From contig OZ025244.1 in NCBI GenBank assembly GCA_964019155.1, positions 74,518,073 to 74,582,072 on the forward strand: a stretch of DNA of 64,000 nt, written 5' to 3'. Below, one piece after another: positions 1 to 12,551 of the stretch. The DNA is from Osedax fenrisi (taxonomy: Eukaryota; Annelida; Polychaeta; Sabellida; Siboglinidae). The notes under the pieces are model-generated. The model did no database searches and was not told the DNA's origin. It saw only the letters and a list, made by a program, of their open reading frames with translations. The position numbers and the translations under genes were made by a program. Within the stretch, counting starts at the first letter, position 1. Each line of letters begins with the position of its first letter.

Positions 1-602
1 TTCTATATGTAGGTTCTCCTATGATAGTTATTTATGCAAAAGTTATAATAAGTTTCTCTCTAGCTCTGTGCTTAATACGGACACTTTAATAAATGGTCTT
101 AACATTTTATGACTCATTATTTGTATTCAAAAATTACAATATATTAATATTATATGATTATAGTTATTATTGTGATTTTAACATTTTAATCGTTTAATTC
201 CTTATATAACGGGAGTGTCCGTATTCGGTACCCATGTCCGAATACGGTCACCCTATAATATGTTATAATACGGACATCCTATAGGGTATATATATCACTA
301 GATAAACCATATATTATTGATGAATCAAGCAGACAACATTACAATTACATTATTTGTAATTAATTTGATGAATAATTTATTCTAATTTAATTAGTTAATA
401 ATTTATTTATTTTTATTATTATTTTTTTAACTAATAATACAATTTAAGTATCTAAATAATAAAAATGTTAGATTTAGCTATATTGGTGGTATTAATATTA
501 TAACGCACGCTATTTTTATTAAAATCAGAATATTTCATATGCTGCGCGCTAATTGGTTATAAGGTGTCCGACGGACAGTTAATACGGACAGTGTCCGTAT
601 TA

Positions 603-659
<57 letters not shown>

Positions 660-1735
660 TGAACATCTATAAAGTGTGCGTATTAGGGACTTATATGACC
701 TCTAGATATATGCGTATAACTTAATTAATATTTGATAATAAATATAGAAATTATATATATAATTTTTATAATTTTTAGAATGCTTTAGTTTTTAATAATA
801 TAGTGTTATTTTATATCGATACATTTGTATATTCTTGAGAAGGTTTTAAGTTGACATTATTTTGCATAACTTTAAAAACGTAATAAAAAAAATCAGTTTA
901 TTGGATATATCAGAAATATTTTTAATAATTAAAAAATAAAAAATACCTTTTTAGATTATTTATATAATTATGAATATTTTATTCATTAACATTTATTTAT
1001 ATGATTTATGGTTTCTGAGATACCGATAGTGTATGTATTCGGGCGCTGTCCGTATTCAGTTACTTTCCCCTATATAGATAATAATAAATATTAGTAATCG
1101 ATAATAATATTATTTAATAATTATATTTCCTTATTAACAAATATATAATTATCATATTTTGTCTTAAAAAAATGAATTAAAAGCAAAATAATATTAACGA
1201 AACAAATAAATTAATAATTAGTTCAATAAATATAGTTAATTTTAAGATTTGTAGTTACTTGTAGGGGAAATTAATCGAATACTGATAGTGCCTGAATACG
1301 GATACTCTATGTACATCATTTAACTTGTACTATTAATTAATAGAGTAATAACAATTACTAAATTAATTACTAATTTAATATAATTTAATTATTCAAAAAA
1401 TTGATTATAAATAATATAAGTTTAAATTATCTGATTTGTTCATCAATAATATATAATGCATCTAGTGGTATATATGGTGTCCGTATTATAATACAGGGTG
1501 TATGTAGTCGGAAATGGGTACCGAATACGAACACCCCCATTATCTATTGAATAAAAATATTAAATAAAATGTTAAAATCACAATAATTTCTATAATCATA
1601 TAATATTAATATATGGTAATTTTTGAATACAAATATTGAGTCATAAAATGTTAAGACCATTATTTGTTAAAGTGTCCGTATTAGGTTATAACGTATAAAA
1701 CGTATAACGTAAAGTATACTTTCCCATATATATTT
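1..1735. repeat. Inverted-repeat cluster with many GTCCGTATT motifs
   Basis: The block at about 71-340 reappears in inverse orientation at about 1436-1690. Both arms carry the series CGGACACTTTAA, GGTCTTAACATTTTATGACTC and a GGTACC-containing segment, and I judge them about 85% alike by eye. GTCCGTATT or its complement occurs near 75, 208, 228, 262, 580, 592, 678, 1042, 1296, 1478, 1520 and 1670. A 25-nt palindrome with a one-base centre lies at 579-603 and is followed by (TA)n at 605-657. This looks like one or two non-autonomous DNA transposons with long terminal inverted repeats. The phrase AGGGGAAA near 1262 and its complement near 1060 and 1720 may mark true ends. No coding sequence was seen and no target duplication was identified. 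Confidence 0.55.
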
Positions 1736-1780
1736 TAGGTTTAAATAAGTAGTACCTTCATATTTAAAATATACATTTAA

Positions 1781-1822
<42 letters not shown>

Positions 1823-1841
1823 AACTACTACTACTCCTACT
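1781..1841. repeat. (TAC)n microsatellite
   Basis: About 60 bp of TAC/ACT triplets with a few interruptions. It is the same triplet that tails the LINE copies further right, but no LINE 3' end is visible immediately before it. Confidence 0.9.
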
Positions 1842-2289
1842 AGAATTCCTGTTTAACAACAAATAATTGTACTTACTCATTTAATATACGATTATTCAGA
1901 CAAAGAGAAGTCATCATTTATTTATTATAAGATAATAATCTGTATTAATATTACATAAATCTTATTTACTAATTGGTGAATATTATTATACTATATAACT
2001 ACATTTACATACATTTTATGTATTTGAATTTTGTATTATTATTGAAATAAACCATAAAAAGCCATATTGATATTTCCAAGAATTTGTAAAATTATCACAT
2101 ATAGTGAATATAAATATATACTACTATACCAATATGACTGATACATACGGTGTACAATGTAATAAACTGTTATAGAATATACCAATATACTACTTGCCTG
2201 TGAAATATTAAAATTCATTATTAATGTTTACACCTCTACAAAAGTCTACCTAAACCTTGGGTATCAAGTAACCAAGTTAAAAAGAATGT
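1842..2289. other. AT-rich spacer, no feature seen
   Basis: No open frame of note, no clear repeat and no RNA gene recognised between the (TAC)n tract and the first LINE remnant. Confidence 0.6.
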
Positions 2290-3362
2290 AACATACCTAA
2301 TAGAATCATCTCCTTTCAATTGTTGGGCAATAACTGTTTCAATTTGAAAAAATCTTCCCCAACATCCATATCACCCCTACCACCTAGAGCTTCTCCATTA
2401 AATGACATTAATACAATTACAGAACTGATCACAAATATAAACTGCCGACTTTACACACAAGTTAAAATACTTACCAATATCACTGAACTATTGAAAACAA
2501 CTCACTATAACTCACATACTCGAACTCATCTTCCCACTACTAATAAAACTCTATATTAAACACACCATCACATCATCTACTCACACCCTACTCAAACTAC
2601 AGCTTCCTCTTCCAGCTCTATTCCTCGAACACAACCCAATAGTATTGCACAAGCACCATACCTGCTACAAAATGAGTTTGCTATATCAAATTATATTGTT
2701 ATTGAACACCTAAATAGTAACAAAATGACAAAATTGTTCTTAATTGATCTACTCTTACATGTACACCTCCCATCTAATGCAATATCCATCTATAAATTAA
2801 TTAATAACATAGTTATGATATTCTTTAATTCCGATAACTCCTACTACACATTTACATCAAAATTACGGAATATTAAGAAACATCCCCACTTTATAAACTT
2901 ATATTTTCGTAAACTACGTAGTCTACTTGAAAGAGAATGAGGTAAATTATTATACCACGCTAATAAGGTAAATCTGGTTCCACCGAATAATAAATGTACT
3001 TACAATAACTTCAACAAAATCTACGAATTAAGAAATATAGTCAACTCGAAGGTGGACTGGAAATCTAGTCCCATGAACATAACTCCCCAGATCTATAAAA
3101 CTTTGGAACATTCCTATGAATCATATATTAAATCTAAGTCATATAAACCTCATGACACTAGCTCATCTACACCGTCAACCTGATTTCACCCTCTCCTAAT
3201 ATAACCCAACACCAGTGTCCTACCTACCATCATAACTGTGCATACACCACTAATGGGAACTTCATCTTACACACAGAACATCAAAGCTGCCAATCTTAAT
3301 AAACGATAAATAAAACAAAAATTGAAATCATCCTTGAGCTATTCAATGATCTAGATCTAGAT

Positions 3363-3926
3363 TTGTTATACCTTACCAAGACCTGGTTATCTAATAATGA
3401 TACACCTATCATTTCCTCACTGAATACCGATACAAACTGTTTTGTCCTACCTCCGGATGGTCTCCATCTCGATGGTGGAATCGGACTACTTTATAACAAA
3501 CTGACTAACAACAAATACATGAAACAAATATATTCCGAAGCCTTATCATGCACTTTCCACCCCACTAACTCACAGCCCATTACATTTATCACAATATATA
3601 ATTATATATATAGACCACCACATCAATCCATCCATCGCTTTATTTATGAAATGAATGAACTACTCATAACAACGAATAAGCACACTATAATTCTAGGTGA
3701 TTTTAACATTCCAATATCTCCTTCAGCGCACTATTCCAAACTACTCAATCATACTATAAACTCTCACAACTGCATACAACATATTACATCATCTACCCAG
3801 TCATCAGGCAATATTCTTGATCTGATCATAACATATAATATGAATACCTCCTTAACAAATAACAGACTTATCACAGATCACCACATTATTACTTTCATTA
3901 TAAAATATCCCAAACCTAAACGATAA
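3363..3926 (+). pseudogene. LINE A endonuclease domain fragment
   Basis: A 187-codon open stretch encoding an exonuclease/endonuclease/phosphatase-fold domain, which nicks target DNA to prime reverse transcription. Visible motifs are YLTKTWL near the start, GDFNI around residue 113 (metal and phosphate contacts) and TDHHI near the end (the catalytic SDH region). The stretch continues upstream into FNDLDLDLLYLTKTWL before stops appear. An in-frame stop follows NPKR-like residues at the 3' end. It is a broken part of copy A, not a host gene. Confidence 0.75.
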
Positions 3927-4439
3927 TCACAAACTATAAACTACAGAAAATCTAACAACATAAATATTACTGATTACATGCGTAATTTTACTGACCTACT
4001 AAATACTTCCGATGATATGGAGAAAGTTTAGAAGCCATGACAACTTAATTTATAGACAACTTTAATTTAAGTCATTATGTAATCTCGATCCAATACCAAC
4101 AACAATACTACACAAACTATCCACTCATCTCACTACATACTATAAAAATATAATAGATAGGTATCTTATATCAGGTATTGTCCACTACTCAATGAAACTG
4201 GCATACGTAACTCCAATAATAAAGAATTCATTATTAGACAAATCAGACCTATCAAACTACCGCCCCATATCAAACCTATCGTACATTTCAAAAATCTCGA
4301 AAAAGTAGTCGGTTCCCAACTTTTAAACTACTTAGATAAACACACATTATTAAGTAAATTTTAAATCGCCTATACTACAAATAAAAGTACCGAAACTGCA
4401 TTAACCCACTACTAAACAAAATAAGAGTGTACCCAACAT

Positions 4440-5640
4440 AATACTGTTCCATCATCATTATAGCATCATTATACTTGACCTATCAGCTGCATTTGATACC
4501 ATTAGTTACGACATCATGATCCACCGACTGCAATATATCGGCATAACTGGTACGGCACTAGCATGGTTCTCTGCCTCCCTCAGCGACCGCACCTACTCGA
4601 TCTACATCGAATCACACACAACTGAATCCAGACTTATATCACACGGAGTTCCTCGAGGCTCCATTCTTACCCCCATCCTTTTTAATATTTATTTATCTCC
4701 CTTACTAAATATTTTCAACAAATATCCCGATATTGTAATCCATACATACACTGACGACATACAAATTTACTGTAATTCACCTGACCCAGCCAAAAATATA
4801 TAAACACTAAATGACTGCCTTGAAGATGTAAGATACTGGCTTACTATAAACTCACTATCACTAAACAGCCACAAAACCACTGCTATATTGATAAATACCT
4901 CACAAACCCTACCATATATACCTCCCATCGACATAAACAATCACAATATAAAATACATTACATACGCTAGGAATCTTTGAATAACAATTGACGAAAAACT
5001 AAACTTCTCCCAACATAGGGGAGAGTGGGGGAACTTGAACCACTTTTAGTTCTCCTAACATCCCTACTACTGACTTATCCAAATCCGTTAGCCGAACTTT
5101 ACATACAATACGACTTATAAGATCTTCGAAAACAACTGAACTAGTTAAAATTCTCATAATTTCACTATTACTTCCACGAATAGACTACTGCAATTCATTA
5201 CTACATATACTTACAAAAACTCATTAGTACCACTTAATAGACTACTTTATTCTACTGCACGTACTGTGTATAGAATACCAAAATACTCTAGAACTCATAT
5301 AACTCTTTAATTAAAAAAACTCCACTGGATACCTATCACACAACGCATCCAATATAAAACACTACTTATGATTCACCATGCCACATATTATAATAACCCC
5401 GACTACCTGACCGACTTGCTAAATGAACATAATCCCTCCAGACCACAACGTACCATAAACAAATACAAATTATGTCTTAAAAACTCAAGCAACCTCACAA
5501 GAAAATAAGAAACTGCTTTTTCATTAGCTGCCCCTAAACTATGGAATAGCCTACCATATGATATAAGATCAATATCTTCGACCCCAATCTTTAAAAGTAG
5601 GTTAAAAATCCACCTATTTAAGCGTACTGCGTATACAAAT
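4440..5640 (+). pseudogene. LINE A reverse transcriptase remnant
   Basis: Reverse-transcriptase blocks are recognisable across several frames: DLSAAFDTI near 4475, a clean 95-codon stretch at 4516-4803, and the C-terminal LHWIPITQRIQYKTLL block near 5320. The catalytic YADD motif reads YTDD (in HTYTDDIQIY), an alanine-to-threonine change next to the two metal-binding aspartates. With the stops at 4801 and beyond, the copy cannot make an active enzyme. Confidence 0.75.
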
Positions 5641-5735
5641 TAATTTTTGAAAACACGGCCGAAAACTCTACTAAGAAGTTGAATGGCAGTGTCTAAACCA
5701 TTATGTTACAAGGTTTACAAGGGTACTACTCATAA

Positions 5736-5738
<3 letters not shown>

Positions 5739-5768
<30 letters not shown>

Positions 5769-5841
5769 AACTACTACTACTACGACGACGACTACTACTA
5801 CTACTACAACTGCTACTACAACTTAATACTACTACTACTAC

Positions 5842-5876
<35 letters not shown>

Positions 5877-5877
5877 T

Positions 5878-5960
<83 letters not shown>
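5739..5960. repeat. (TAC)n microsatellite between LINE A and LINE B
   Basis: About 220 bp of TAC/ACT triplets with scattered ACG and AAT variants. It directly follows the LINE A 3' UTR and directly precedes the truncated 5' end of LINE B. Long poly-Val, poly-Ser and poly-Leu frames across it are artefacts of the triplet. Confidence 0.92.
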
Positions 5961-5961
<1 letters not shown>

Positions 5962-6318
5962 CAAGCTGAGATCTGCAGAAAAAATATGGAGAAGATCTAA
6001 AAGTAATGACGACCTGCTTCTTTTTAAACAGCAATCTACAATATATAGACATATGATCATAAGATCTAAACAAGACTATTATATTGACACGATTAAGGCT
6101 GCTGGGAATAATACTAAAAAACTCTTTGAGATATCGTACTCTTTACTCGGCCGTGCTACAACTCGCATTCTCCCAGACATTCCATTACAATCAATGCCTA
6201 TACATTTCGACACCTACTTCAATAACAAGAAACTAACATAATCAATTCCCTTCCATCTCCAACGCTACCACAGATAACAATCTCCATATATAAATTTAAC
6301 ACTTTTAACACCCCAACT

Positions 6319-7863
6319 TTGACAACTATCGACTCGCTCCTACAGGCTGTCAAATCTGCATGCAAACTTGATCCAATACCAACTCCATTACTGCATATAC
6401 TATCTACCCGACTTACACCCCACTATAAAACTATAATCGATAGATCCCTCACATCAGGTATCGTTCCTACCTCAATGAAACTGGCACTCGTCACTCCTAT
6501 CATAAAAAACCCATCACTAGAAAAATCCACTCTTTCCAATTACCGCCCGATATCTAACCTGTCATATATATCTAAAACACTAGAAAGAGTAGTCTGCTCT
6601 CAACTCAATACTTACCTAAACGTTAATAATATACTTAATAAATATCAGAGTGCCTATACGATTTATAAAAGCACAGAAACAGCACTAACACACATACTTG
6701 ACAAAATACGACTCTTCCCTACTCAACATCCCTCAATCATAGTACTTCTCGACTTATCTGCTGCTTTCGACACAATTGATCATACTATACTGTTACATCG
6801 CCTCGAAAGCATTGGACGAAGCGGAGTAGTTCTTGCCTGGTTCACCTCTTACCTCAGTGACCGAACATACTCAATATACATAGAAAAACATAAAACCAAA
6901 CCCCGCATACTATCACATGGAGTTCCACAAGGATCCGTACTAGGCCCCATCCTCTTTAATATATACATATCTCCCCTATTGGATATATTTGATAACTACC
7001 CTGATATTCACTTCCACACCTATGCTGACGACTTACAAATTTACTGCAACTTACCAAACCCACCAACAAACATAGCTACACTAAACAACTGTCTAGAAGA
7101 TATTCGACGCTGGCTCTCAACCAACTCACTATCACTAAACACCCATAAAACACAAGCAATACTAATCAATACCACAAAAACCATACCAATCGTCCCACTC
7201 ATTCAGATAAACAACCACGACATAAAATACTCCCCCTGCGTAAAAAATCTCGGAATCACAATTGACCAAAAATTGAATTTCACCCAATATACAATTGACT
7301 TATCAAAATCTATTAACCGAACACTACACACAATCAGACTAATAAGACCATCTATAACCACAGAACTATCAAATTTACTAGCAAAATCCCTCATACTTCC
7401 ACGACTTGACTACTGTAACTCTATACTTCACAGACTCCCCAAAAACTCACTAATACCACTCAACCGATTACTGAATTCCACTGCACGAACTGTCTACAGA
7501 ATCCCCAAATACTCCAGGACTCACATAACTCCATACCTAAAATCTCTTCACTGGCTTCCCATCACACAACGTATTCAATACAAAACCTTACTGATATCCC
7601 ACCAAGTCATTCATCACAATCACCCCGACTACCTTACTGACATACTAATAGAAAATAACACATCTAGAATACAACGTAAAATCAATAAATACAAATTACT
7701 TATACATAATCCAAAACACTTATCACGCAAACAAGAAACCGCATTCTCAATTTCTGCCCCAAAATTATGGAATAACCTCCCTTACAATATAAGAGAAATC
7801 ACCTCAACCCCACTCTTTAAACGTAAATTAAAAACACACCTGTTCGAAATCGCATATAAATAA
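6319..7863 (+). pseudogene. LINE B reverse transcriptase ORF
   Basis: An open frame of about 514 codons, and the frame stays open upstream to about 6225. RT blocks in order: NYRPISNLSYISKTLERVV (about residues 75-93), DLSAAFDTIDHTILLHRL (143-160), GVPQGSVLGPILFNIY (197-212) and the intact catalytic FHTYADDLQIY (230-240). The C-terminal domain carries LHWLPITQRIQYKTLL and SAPKLWNNLP, as in CR1/L2 elements. The enzyme would copy LINE RNA into DNA at a nicked target. No true start codon exists because the copy is 5'-truncated, and the endonuclease is missing. It is therefore a retrotransposon fragment rather than a host gene, although the RT core itself looks undamaged. Confidence 0.85.
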
Positions 7864-7939
7864 CCCACGAAAACACGGCCGAAAACTCACACGATGTTGA
7901 TGGCAGTGTATAAACCATTAGGTTACAAGGTTACAAGGT

Positions 7940-7942
<3 letters not shown>

Positions 7943-7972
<30 letters not shown>

Positions 7973-7974
7973 AT

Positions 7975-8037
<63 letters not shown>

Positions 8038-8038
8038 T

Positions 8039-8124
<86 letters not shown>

Positions 8125-8143
8125 GTAGTACTACTACTAGTAC

Positions 8144-8203
<60 letters not shown>

Positions 8204-8230
8204 TACAACAACTACTACTACTACTACTAC
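7943..8230. repeat. (TAC)n tail of LINE B, left part
   Basis: Nearly 290 bp of TAC/ACT triplets with sporadic variants, abutting the 5' LTR exactly at 8230/8231. The tract resumes at 12754 on the far side of the LTR element. Confidence 0.93.
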
Positions 8231-8432
8231 TGTTGTATTGTTATTTATAGTCATTGAATATGACCTGCGACCCTTGACACATTTCACATTAACTTCCTCT
8301 TGTAAATAAATATATACCTAGTTAGACGTGTTTAATTAATATATCAAATCTTCGTAGCATAAACTCGTAACTTAGCCATTCTTTGCATACAGATCGATTC
8401 CATTATAGTTAGAACAACAAACTATCATATCA
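8231..8432 (+). repeat. 5' LTR, 202 bp
   Basis: TG...CA termini. I count six mismatches and no length difference against the 3' LTR (about 97% identity by direct reading). It contains AATAAATATATA near 8305, a possible TATA or polyadenylation region. Confidence 0.95.
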
Positions 8433-8446
8433 TGGTGACAGCGGTA
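8433..8446 (+). promoter_or_regulatory. Primer-binding site of the LTR element
   Basis: TGGTGACAGCGG begins at the first base after the LTR. TGG pairs with the CCA end of the priming tRNA, as expected for a Gypsy element. I cannot assign the tRNA. Confidence 0.7.
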
Positions 8447-8549
8447 AAAAAAACGAACGCCAGAAACAGACATTTAAAGCCTTTTAAAAAAAAAAAGCAC
8501 GCGTGTACGAAAAAAAAATGTTTAAAACAAATTTAAAAAAATAATAATT

Positions 8550-9320
8550 ATGGACGGAATAAGGACCCCGAGCATGGTATGGTCAGGATACCTACCCCAC
8601 GAACTAATGGCATTTAAACAATATGTTACATTAATATTCAAAGGTCCACTATCAAAATTGAAAAGCGAAGAGAGGATGACGTACGTCCTCATATGGATCG
8701 GTGAAGAAGGGCTGAGAATATATAACACGTGGAACAGTGACCAAAACTCTAATCGAATTTTGGGACCACCTGATCGAGGTCCTAGAGCCAAGATCTAACT
8801 ACAGACTGGCCAGACTACAACTAGAAAAGATGAAACAAGCCAAAGACGAACTAGTAGACGAATACATGACTAAATGCATGCTCCAAGCGAAGAAATGCAA
8901 ATTCCGTGATGAAACCGAGATAAATACGCGACCAATTGAGAAAATAATCAGAGGAGGAGCCCACGACAAGGTGCGGGAAGATCTGTTGTGCAAAGATGAC
9001 ACCTTAACACTAGACAAGGCCATGCAGATCGCAAGAACGTACGAGGCACTGCAACAAGAACTCAAATAATTCAAGACGAGCACTATCGACACACCCGTAT
9101 ATAACGTTAGCCATAAGCGCGATAGTTATAAATCTATACCCGACTATCGGAAAAATAATCAACCTAATAATCACCTCGATAACAAATCTTACCACAAAGT
9201 AACTTGTAAATATTGCGGCCTAAAACATGTGGGTACCTCTTGCCCCGCCGCACATTCCGAGTGTCGATTTTGCCATAAAATTGGGCACTGGGCAGCTGTG
9301 TGTCGCAAGAAATTGAGACC
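8550..9320 (+). pseudogene. gag region of the LTR element (capsid/nucleocapsid)
   Basis: The reading begins at an ATG at 8550 and continues, after a frameshift near 8735-8740, to 9066. A TAA at 9067-9069 interrupts it, and the same frame then resumes. Gag protein packages the element RNA. The nucleocapsid end shows two zinc-knuckle-like arrays starting CKYCGLKHVGTSCPA and CRFCHKIGHWAAVC (about 9208-9310), the invertebrate Gypsy pattern. Gag and pol appear to share one frame, so a fused polyprotein is likely in the ancestral element. This copy is broken twice within gag. Confidence 0.8.
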
Positions 9321-11592
9321 TATTTCTGCCCAATCTTCCAACCCAACAGGTCATCAGCGAACTCATGACCACAAGTTCGATGAACTAAAGTTCAACGAGA
9401 TACGAACCGACTCCAACAATGATCTGACCGCCTATCACCACTTCACGTTGAGAGGCCAACTCGCCACCATGACGGTGAAGGTAGATACGGGAGCGGAAGG
9501 AAACATACTTCCATTACGCACGTACCTCCGTATGTACCCCGAACACTGCACGGGCCCACGACAAACCCCTGGCCACTTAAAACGTAGTATAACCACGTTA
9601 ACCGTCTACAATGGAGAATCTATGAAGCACTACGGAACTATCGACTTAGACATCAAGCTAAATGAGTACACGACGCGAGCTACATTCTTCGTAGCAGAGA
9701 CCCCTGGCCCTATAATATTGGGACTACCATCGACAAAACAGATGAAGATCATCACGATAAACCAAATAAAGACGCAGAACATCAACACAATAAACGACCT
9801 CACAAGCATGTACCCAGATAGGTTCGAAGGCATCGGAAACTTCGAAGGTACATACCATATTGTAACCGATCCGACGATATCACCTGTGGTACATGCCCCT
9901 AGAAGACCGCCGATATCAATGATACGAGAAATTAAAGAAGAACTTGACCAAATGGAGCGAACGGGAGTAATCGAGAAGGTCACGGAGCCTACCGACTGGG
10001 TTTCAAGTCTAGTCTATGCACGAAAGTAGTCCGGAAAACTCAAAATCTGCCTTGACCCACGATACCTAAACAAGGCCATAAAAAGACCCCACTATCCGAC
10101 GAAGACTATAGAAGACATGTCTTTCAAACTTAGAGGCGCAAAGATATTAAGTAAACTTGACGCACGACAAGGATATTGGGCAATTAACATAGACCACGAA
10201 TCTAGCTTAAAAACAACATTCAACAGCCCGCACGGAAGGTACAGATTCAACAGACTACTATTCGGCTTGTGTCTAAGCCAGGATGTGTTCCAGCTGAAGA
10301 TGGATATGATTATTGAGAACTGCCCCGGAACGTTCGGCATAGCAGACGACATTGCTGTTTTCGGGAAAACCGAAGAAGAACACGACTCAAACCTCCACCA
10401 CCTAATGAAACGGGCACAAGCTGGAGGACTTATATTCAACAAAGAGAAATGCAAGATTAAGCAAAAATATATACACTTCTTCGGTCTCATCTTCAACGAA
10501 GAAAGAGCGCAGCCAGATCCAGAAAGGATAAAAGCGATTCAAGACATCAAACCCCCAACGAACAAGACCCAGCTACAAGAATTGTTGTGCATAGCTACGT
10601 ACATGAGTCCTTTTGTACCAAACCTATCGACACACACAGCACCACTACGAGACCTGATCAAAAAAGACACCGACTTCACCTGGACACCCTCTCATGAAAA
10701 GAAATTCAACGATATCAAAGATCTAATCTGTAGAGATAGCAAGCTAACGTACTTCGACCCCGCTAAAGACATTGTAATTCAAGTAGACGCATCGGGAAGA
10801 GGTATTGGAGCTGTATTGATGCAATCCGGAAAACCAGTAGCATATGCATCAAAATCACTTACTGAATGCGAGCAGAGATATGTAAATATCGAACGAGAAA
10901 TGCTCGCTGTTGTATTCGGCTGTACTCGTTTCCACACGTATATATATGGGAAATAATGCACAGTACAATCTGATCATAAACCACTCTCCATGATTATCCT
11001 GAAGAATATAGCAAAAGCCCCCACAAGACTACAAAGAATGCTCCTACGTCTACAATTATACGACATCAACATAGAATACGTCCCCAGAAAAAACCTACCG
11101 TTTAAGATACGCTCTACAGACAGCCGCTTCCAGAAAACAATGAGATACTGTTCGATAAACAGATATCCTATACCCGCTTCAGCGAGCCTAGATTGGCCCT
11201 AATTAAAAATGAAACCAAAGACGAGAAACAACTTCAATAATTATGCACCATCATCAAAAACGGATGGCCAACAGAGAGGAGAATACTGCCCCAGAACCTA
11301 AGAGAATTATGGCCCTACAGAGACGAGCTGACCTATGAGAACAATATTGTCATTAAATGAAACCAAATACTAATACCGACGTCTCTACGATCCGACATAC
11401 TTAAATACCTACACATTCCACACCTTGGAATTGTCAAAACCAATCTACTTGCAAAGACATGCGTCTACTGGCCGAAAATGACCAAAGACATTCAAGACCT
11501 CACGGAATAATGCAGCGAGTGCCAAACACCAAAGAAGACAAAGCCCTGTAGAATTCGTAAATAGAAAACTACCACGAGAACCATGGGATGCG
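9321..11592 (+). pseudogene. pol region: protease, reverse transcriptase, RNase H, integrase N-terminus
   Basis: All pieces lie in one frame but are separated by stops. The aspartic protease has VDTGAEGNIL at about 9482, followed by ILGLPSTK. RT starts near 9850 with KLDARQGYWAINID, and the active site is IADDIAVFG at about 10340, an ADD variant common in invertebrate Gypsy elements. RNase H has VDASGRGIGAVL and IEREMLAVVFG at 10780-10920, then SDHKPL. The integrase zinc region (H-H-C-C, with YWPKM) lies at 11410-11530. In-frame stops include TAG at 10027, TAA at 10954 and several more between 11200 and 11510. The RT most resembles the K02A2.6-like/Mag-type group, by recall only. Confidence 0.82.
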
Positions 11593-12378
11593 GTGGCAGC
11601 CGACCTGTTCGAATTCAATAAAGAACAATACCTACTGGTTGCAGATATATACACCAAGTTCCCAATTCTAAGGAAGCTAAGAAGCACACATAGCCAGAGC
11701 ATCATCCACGCATTAAAGAAGATATTCTCGGAACACGGTATCCCGAGACACCTACACACGGACTATGGACCACAATTCTCAGCAGCATCTTTCAGTCAAT
11801 TCTCCACAAGCTGGGAGTTCCACTACAATACAAGCTCACCGCACTATCCACAAAGCAATGGATTCATCGAACGACAAATCCAGATGGTAAAGAGAATCTT
11901 AACGAAAACCGATGACCCAGAAAAAGCACTATTACTTTGGAGAGCTACACCATTAGAAAAGAACCACCCTTCCCCAGCCGAATTACTATACGGCAGAATC
12001 ATCAAGACCATACTCCCGAAACATCAAGAATATAGAAATACCACTCAAGATCAACTACTCAACGATCGCCAAATGAAAGCAGCCAAGACATATAATACAA
12101 CAACACGAAGAAATACTCCAGATCTTAACGACGGACAGAAGATATTCATCAGAAACCCCATCACCAGCACGTGGAGCCCTGGAATGATCCTCCAGAAACA
12201 TACGTCTCCAAACTCATACCTGGTAGATTCCGAACAACACTCAACAGTCCGACGAAACCTGACATACATCCGCAGAGACAACGTCGCCACTCGAGAATCA
12301 CCCATCATCACCCCGCCCCCTGTCGCATACGAGCGACCATCACGTCATAGACGCCTACCCCCTACCCAATCGCATTGA
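11593..12378 (+). pseudogene. Integrase core and C-terminal domain of the LTR element
   Basis: An uninterrupted 261-codon stretch. The DDE catalytic triad is visible as AADLFEFNKEQYLLVADIY (first Asp), HTDYGPQF (second Asp) and NGFIERQIQ (Glu). A C-terminal GPY/F-like segment (FIRNPITSTWSPGMILQK) is followed by a basic tail, and the stop is TGA at 12376. Integrase would join element cDNA to host DNA. It is the only pol domain left without a stop, but it is cut off from the rest of pol by the stops upstream. Confidence 0.85.
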
Positions 12379-12542
12379 CCTATGACATGCGCAATAGGCT
12401 ATTGCCAATAGCACATCACCCAAACTACGTATCCCTCACGACAAAACACAGTCCTGAGGTTTATTATTATTATACTTACATCGGTGTCGCTATGACAACC
12501 TAGCATGTACCCTCCTTGTTAACAGACCTGACTTTGACTAAC

Positions 12543-12551
12543 AAAGGGGGA
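12543..12551 (+). promoter_or_regulatory. Polypurine tract of the LTR element
   Basis: AAAGGGGGA lies immediately before the TG of the 3' LTR, where plus-strand DNA synthesis is primed in LTR elements. Confidence 0.85.

Larger units (their letters stand above)
2290..5960 (+). mobile_element. CR1/L2-type LINE copy A, decayed, with (TAC)n tail
   Basis: A near full-length but heavily mutated non-LTR retrotransposon. A possible ORF1 remnant with many stops occupies about 2320-3180. The apurinic endonuclease follows at 3330-3926, then the reverse transcriptase at about 4050-5640. The 3' UTR (5641-5738) contains ACACGGCCGAAAACTC and GGCAGTGT, both shared with copy B, and the tail is (TAC)n. The protein phrases DLSAAFDTI, HGVPRGSILTPILFNIY and LHWIPITQRIQYKTLL are typical of CR1/L2-clade LINEs. 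The coding region is split by many frameshifts and stops, so the copy is dead. A segment of about 50 bp at 5018-5070 has no counterpart in copy B. Confidence 0.8.
5961..8230 (+). mobile_element. CR1/L2-type LINE copy B, 5'-truncated
   Basis: The copy starts abruptly in the linker between endonuclease and reverse transcriptase (the first residues read SAEKIWRRSKSNDD). It runs through an intact RT and C-terminal region to a TAA at 7861, a short 3' UTR (ACACGGCCGAAAACTC, GGCAGTGT, GGTTACAAGGTTAC) and a (TAC)n tail. Such 5' truncation is normal for target-primed reverse transcription. One frameshift near 6225-6235 separates the first 90 or so codons from the rest. This is the best-preserved copy of its family here. 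Its tail is split by the LTR element inserted at 8231. Confidence 0.85.

Noticed and set aside
5701..8287. Long poly-Val, poly-Leu and poly-Ser open frames
   Set aside because: They run through (TAC)n microsatellites, where any frame stays open. No start context or family match.
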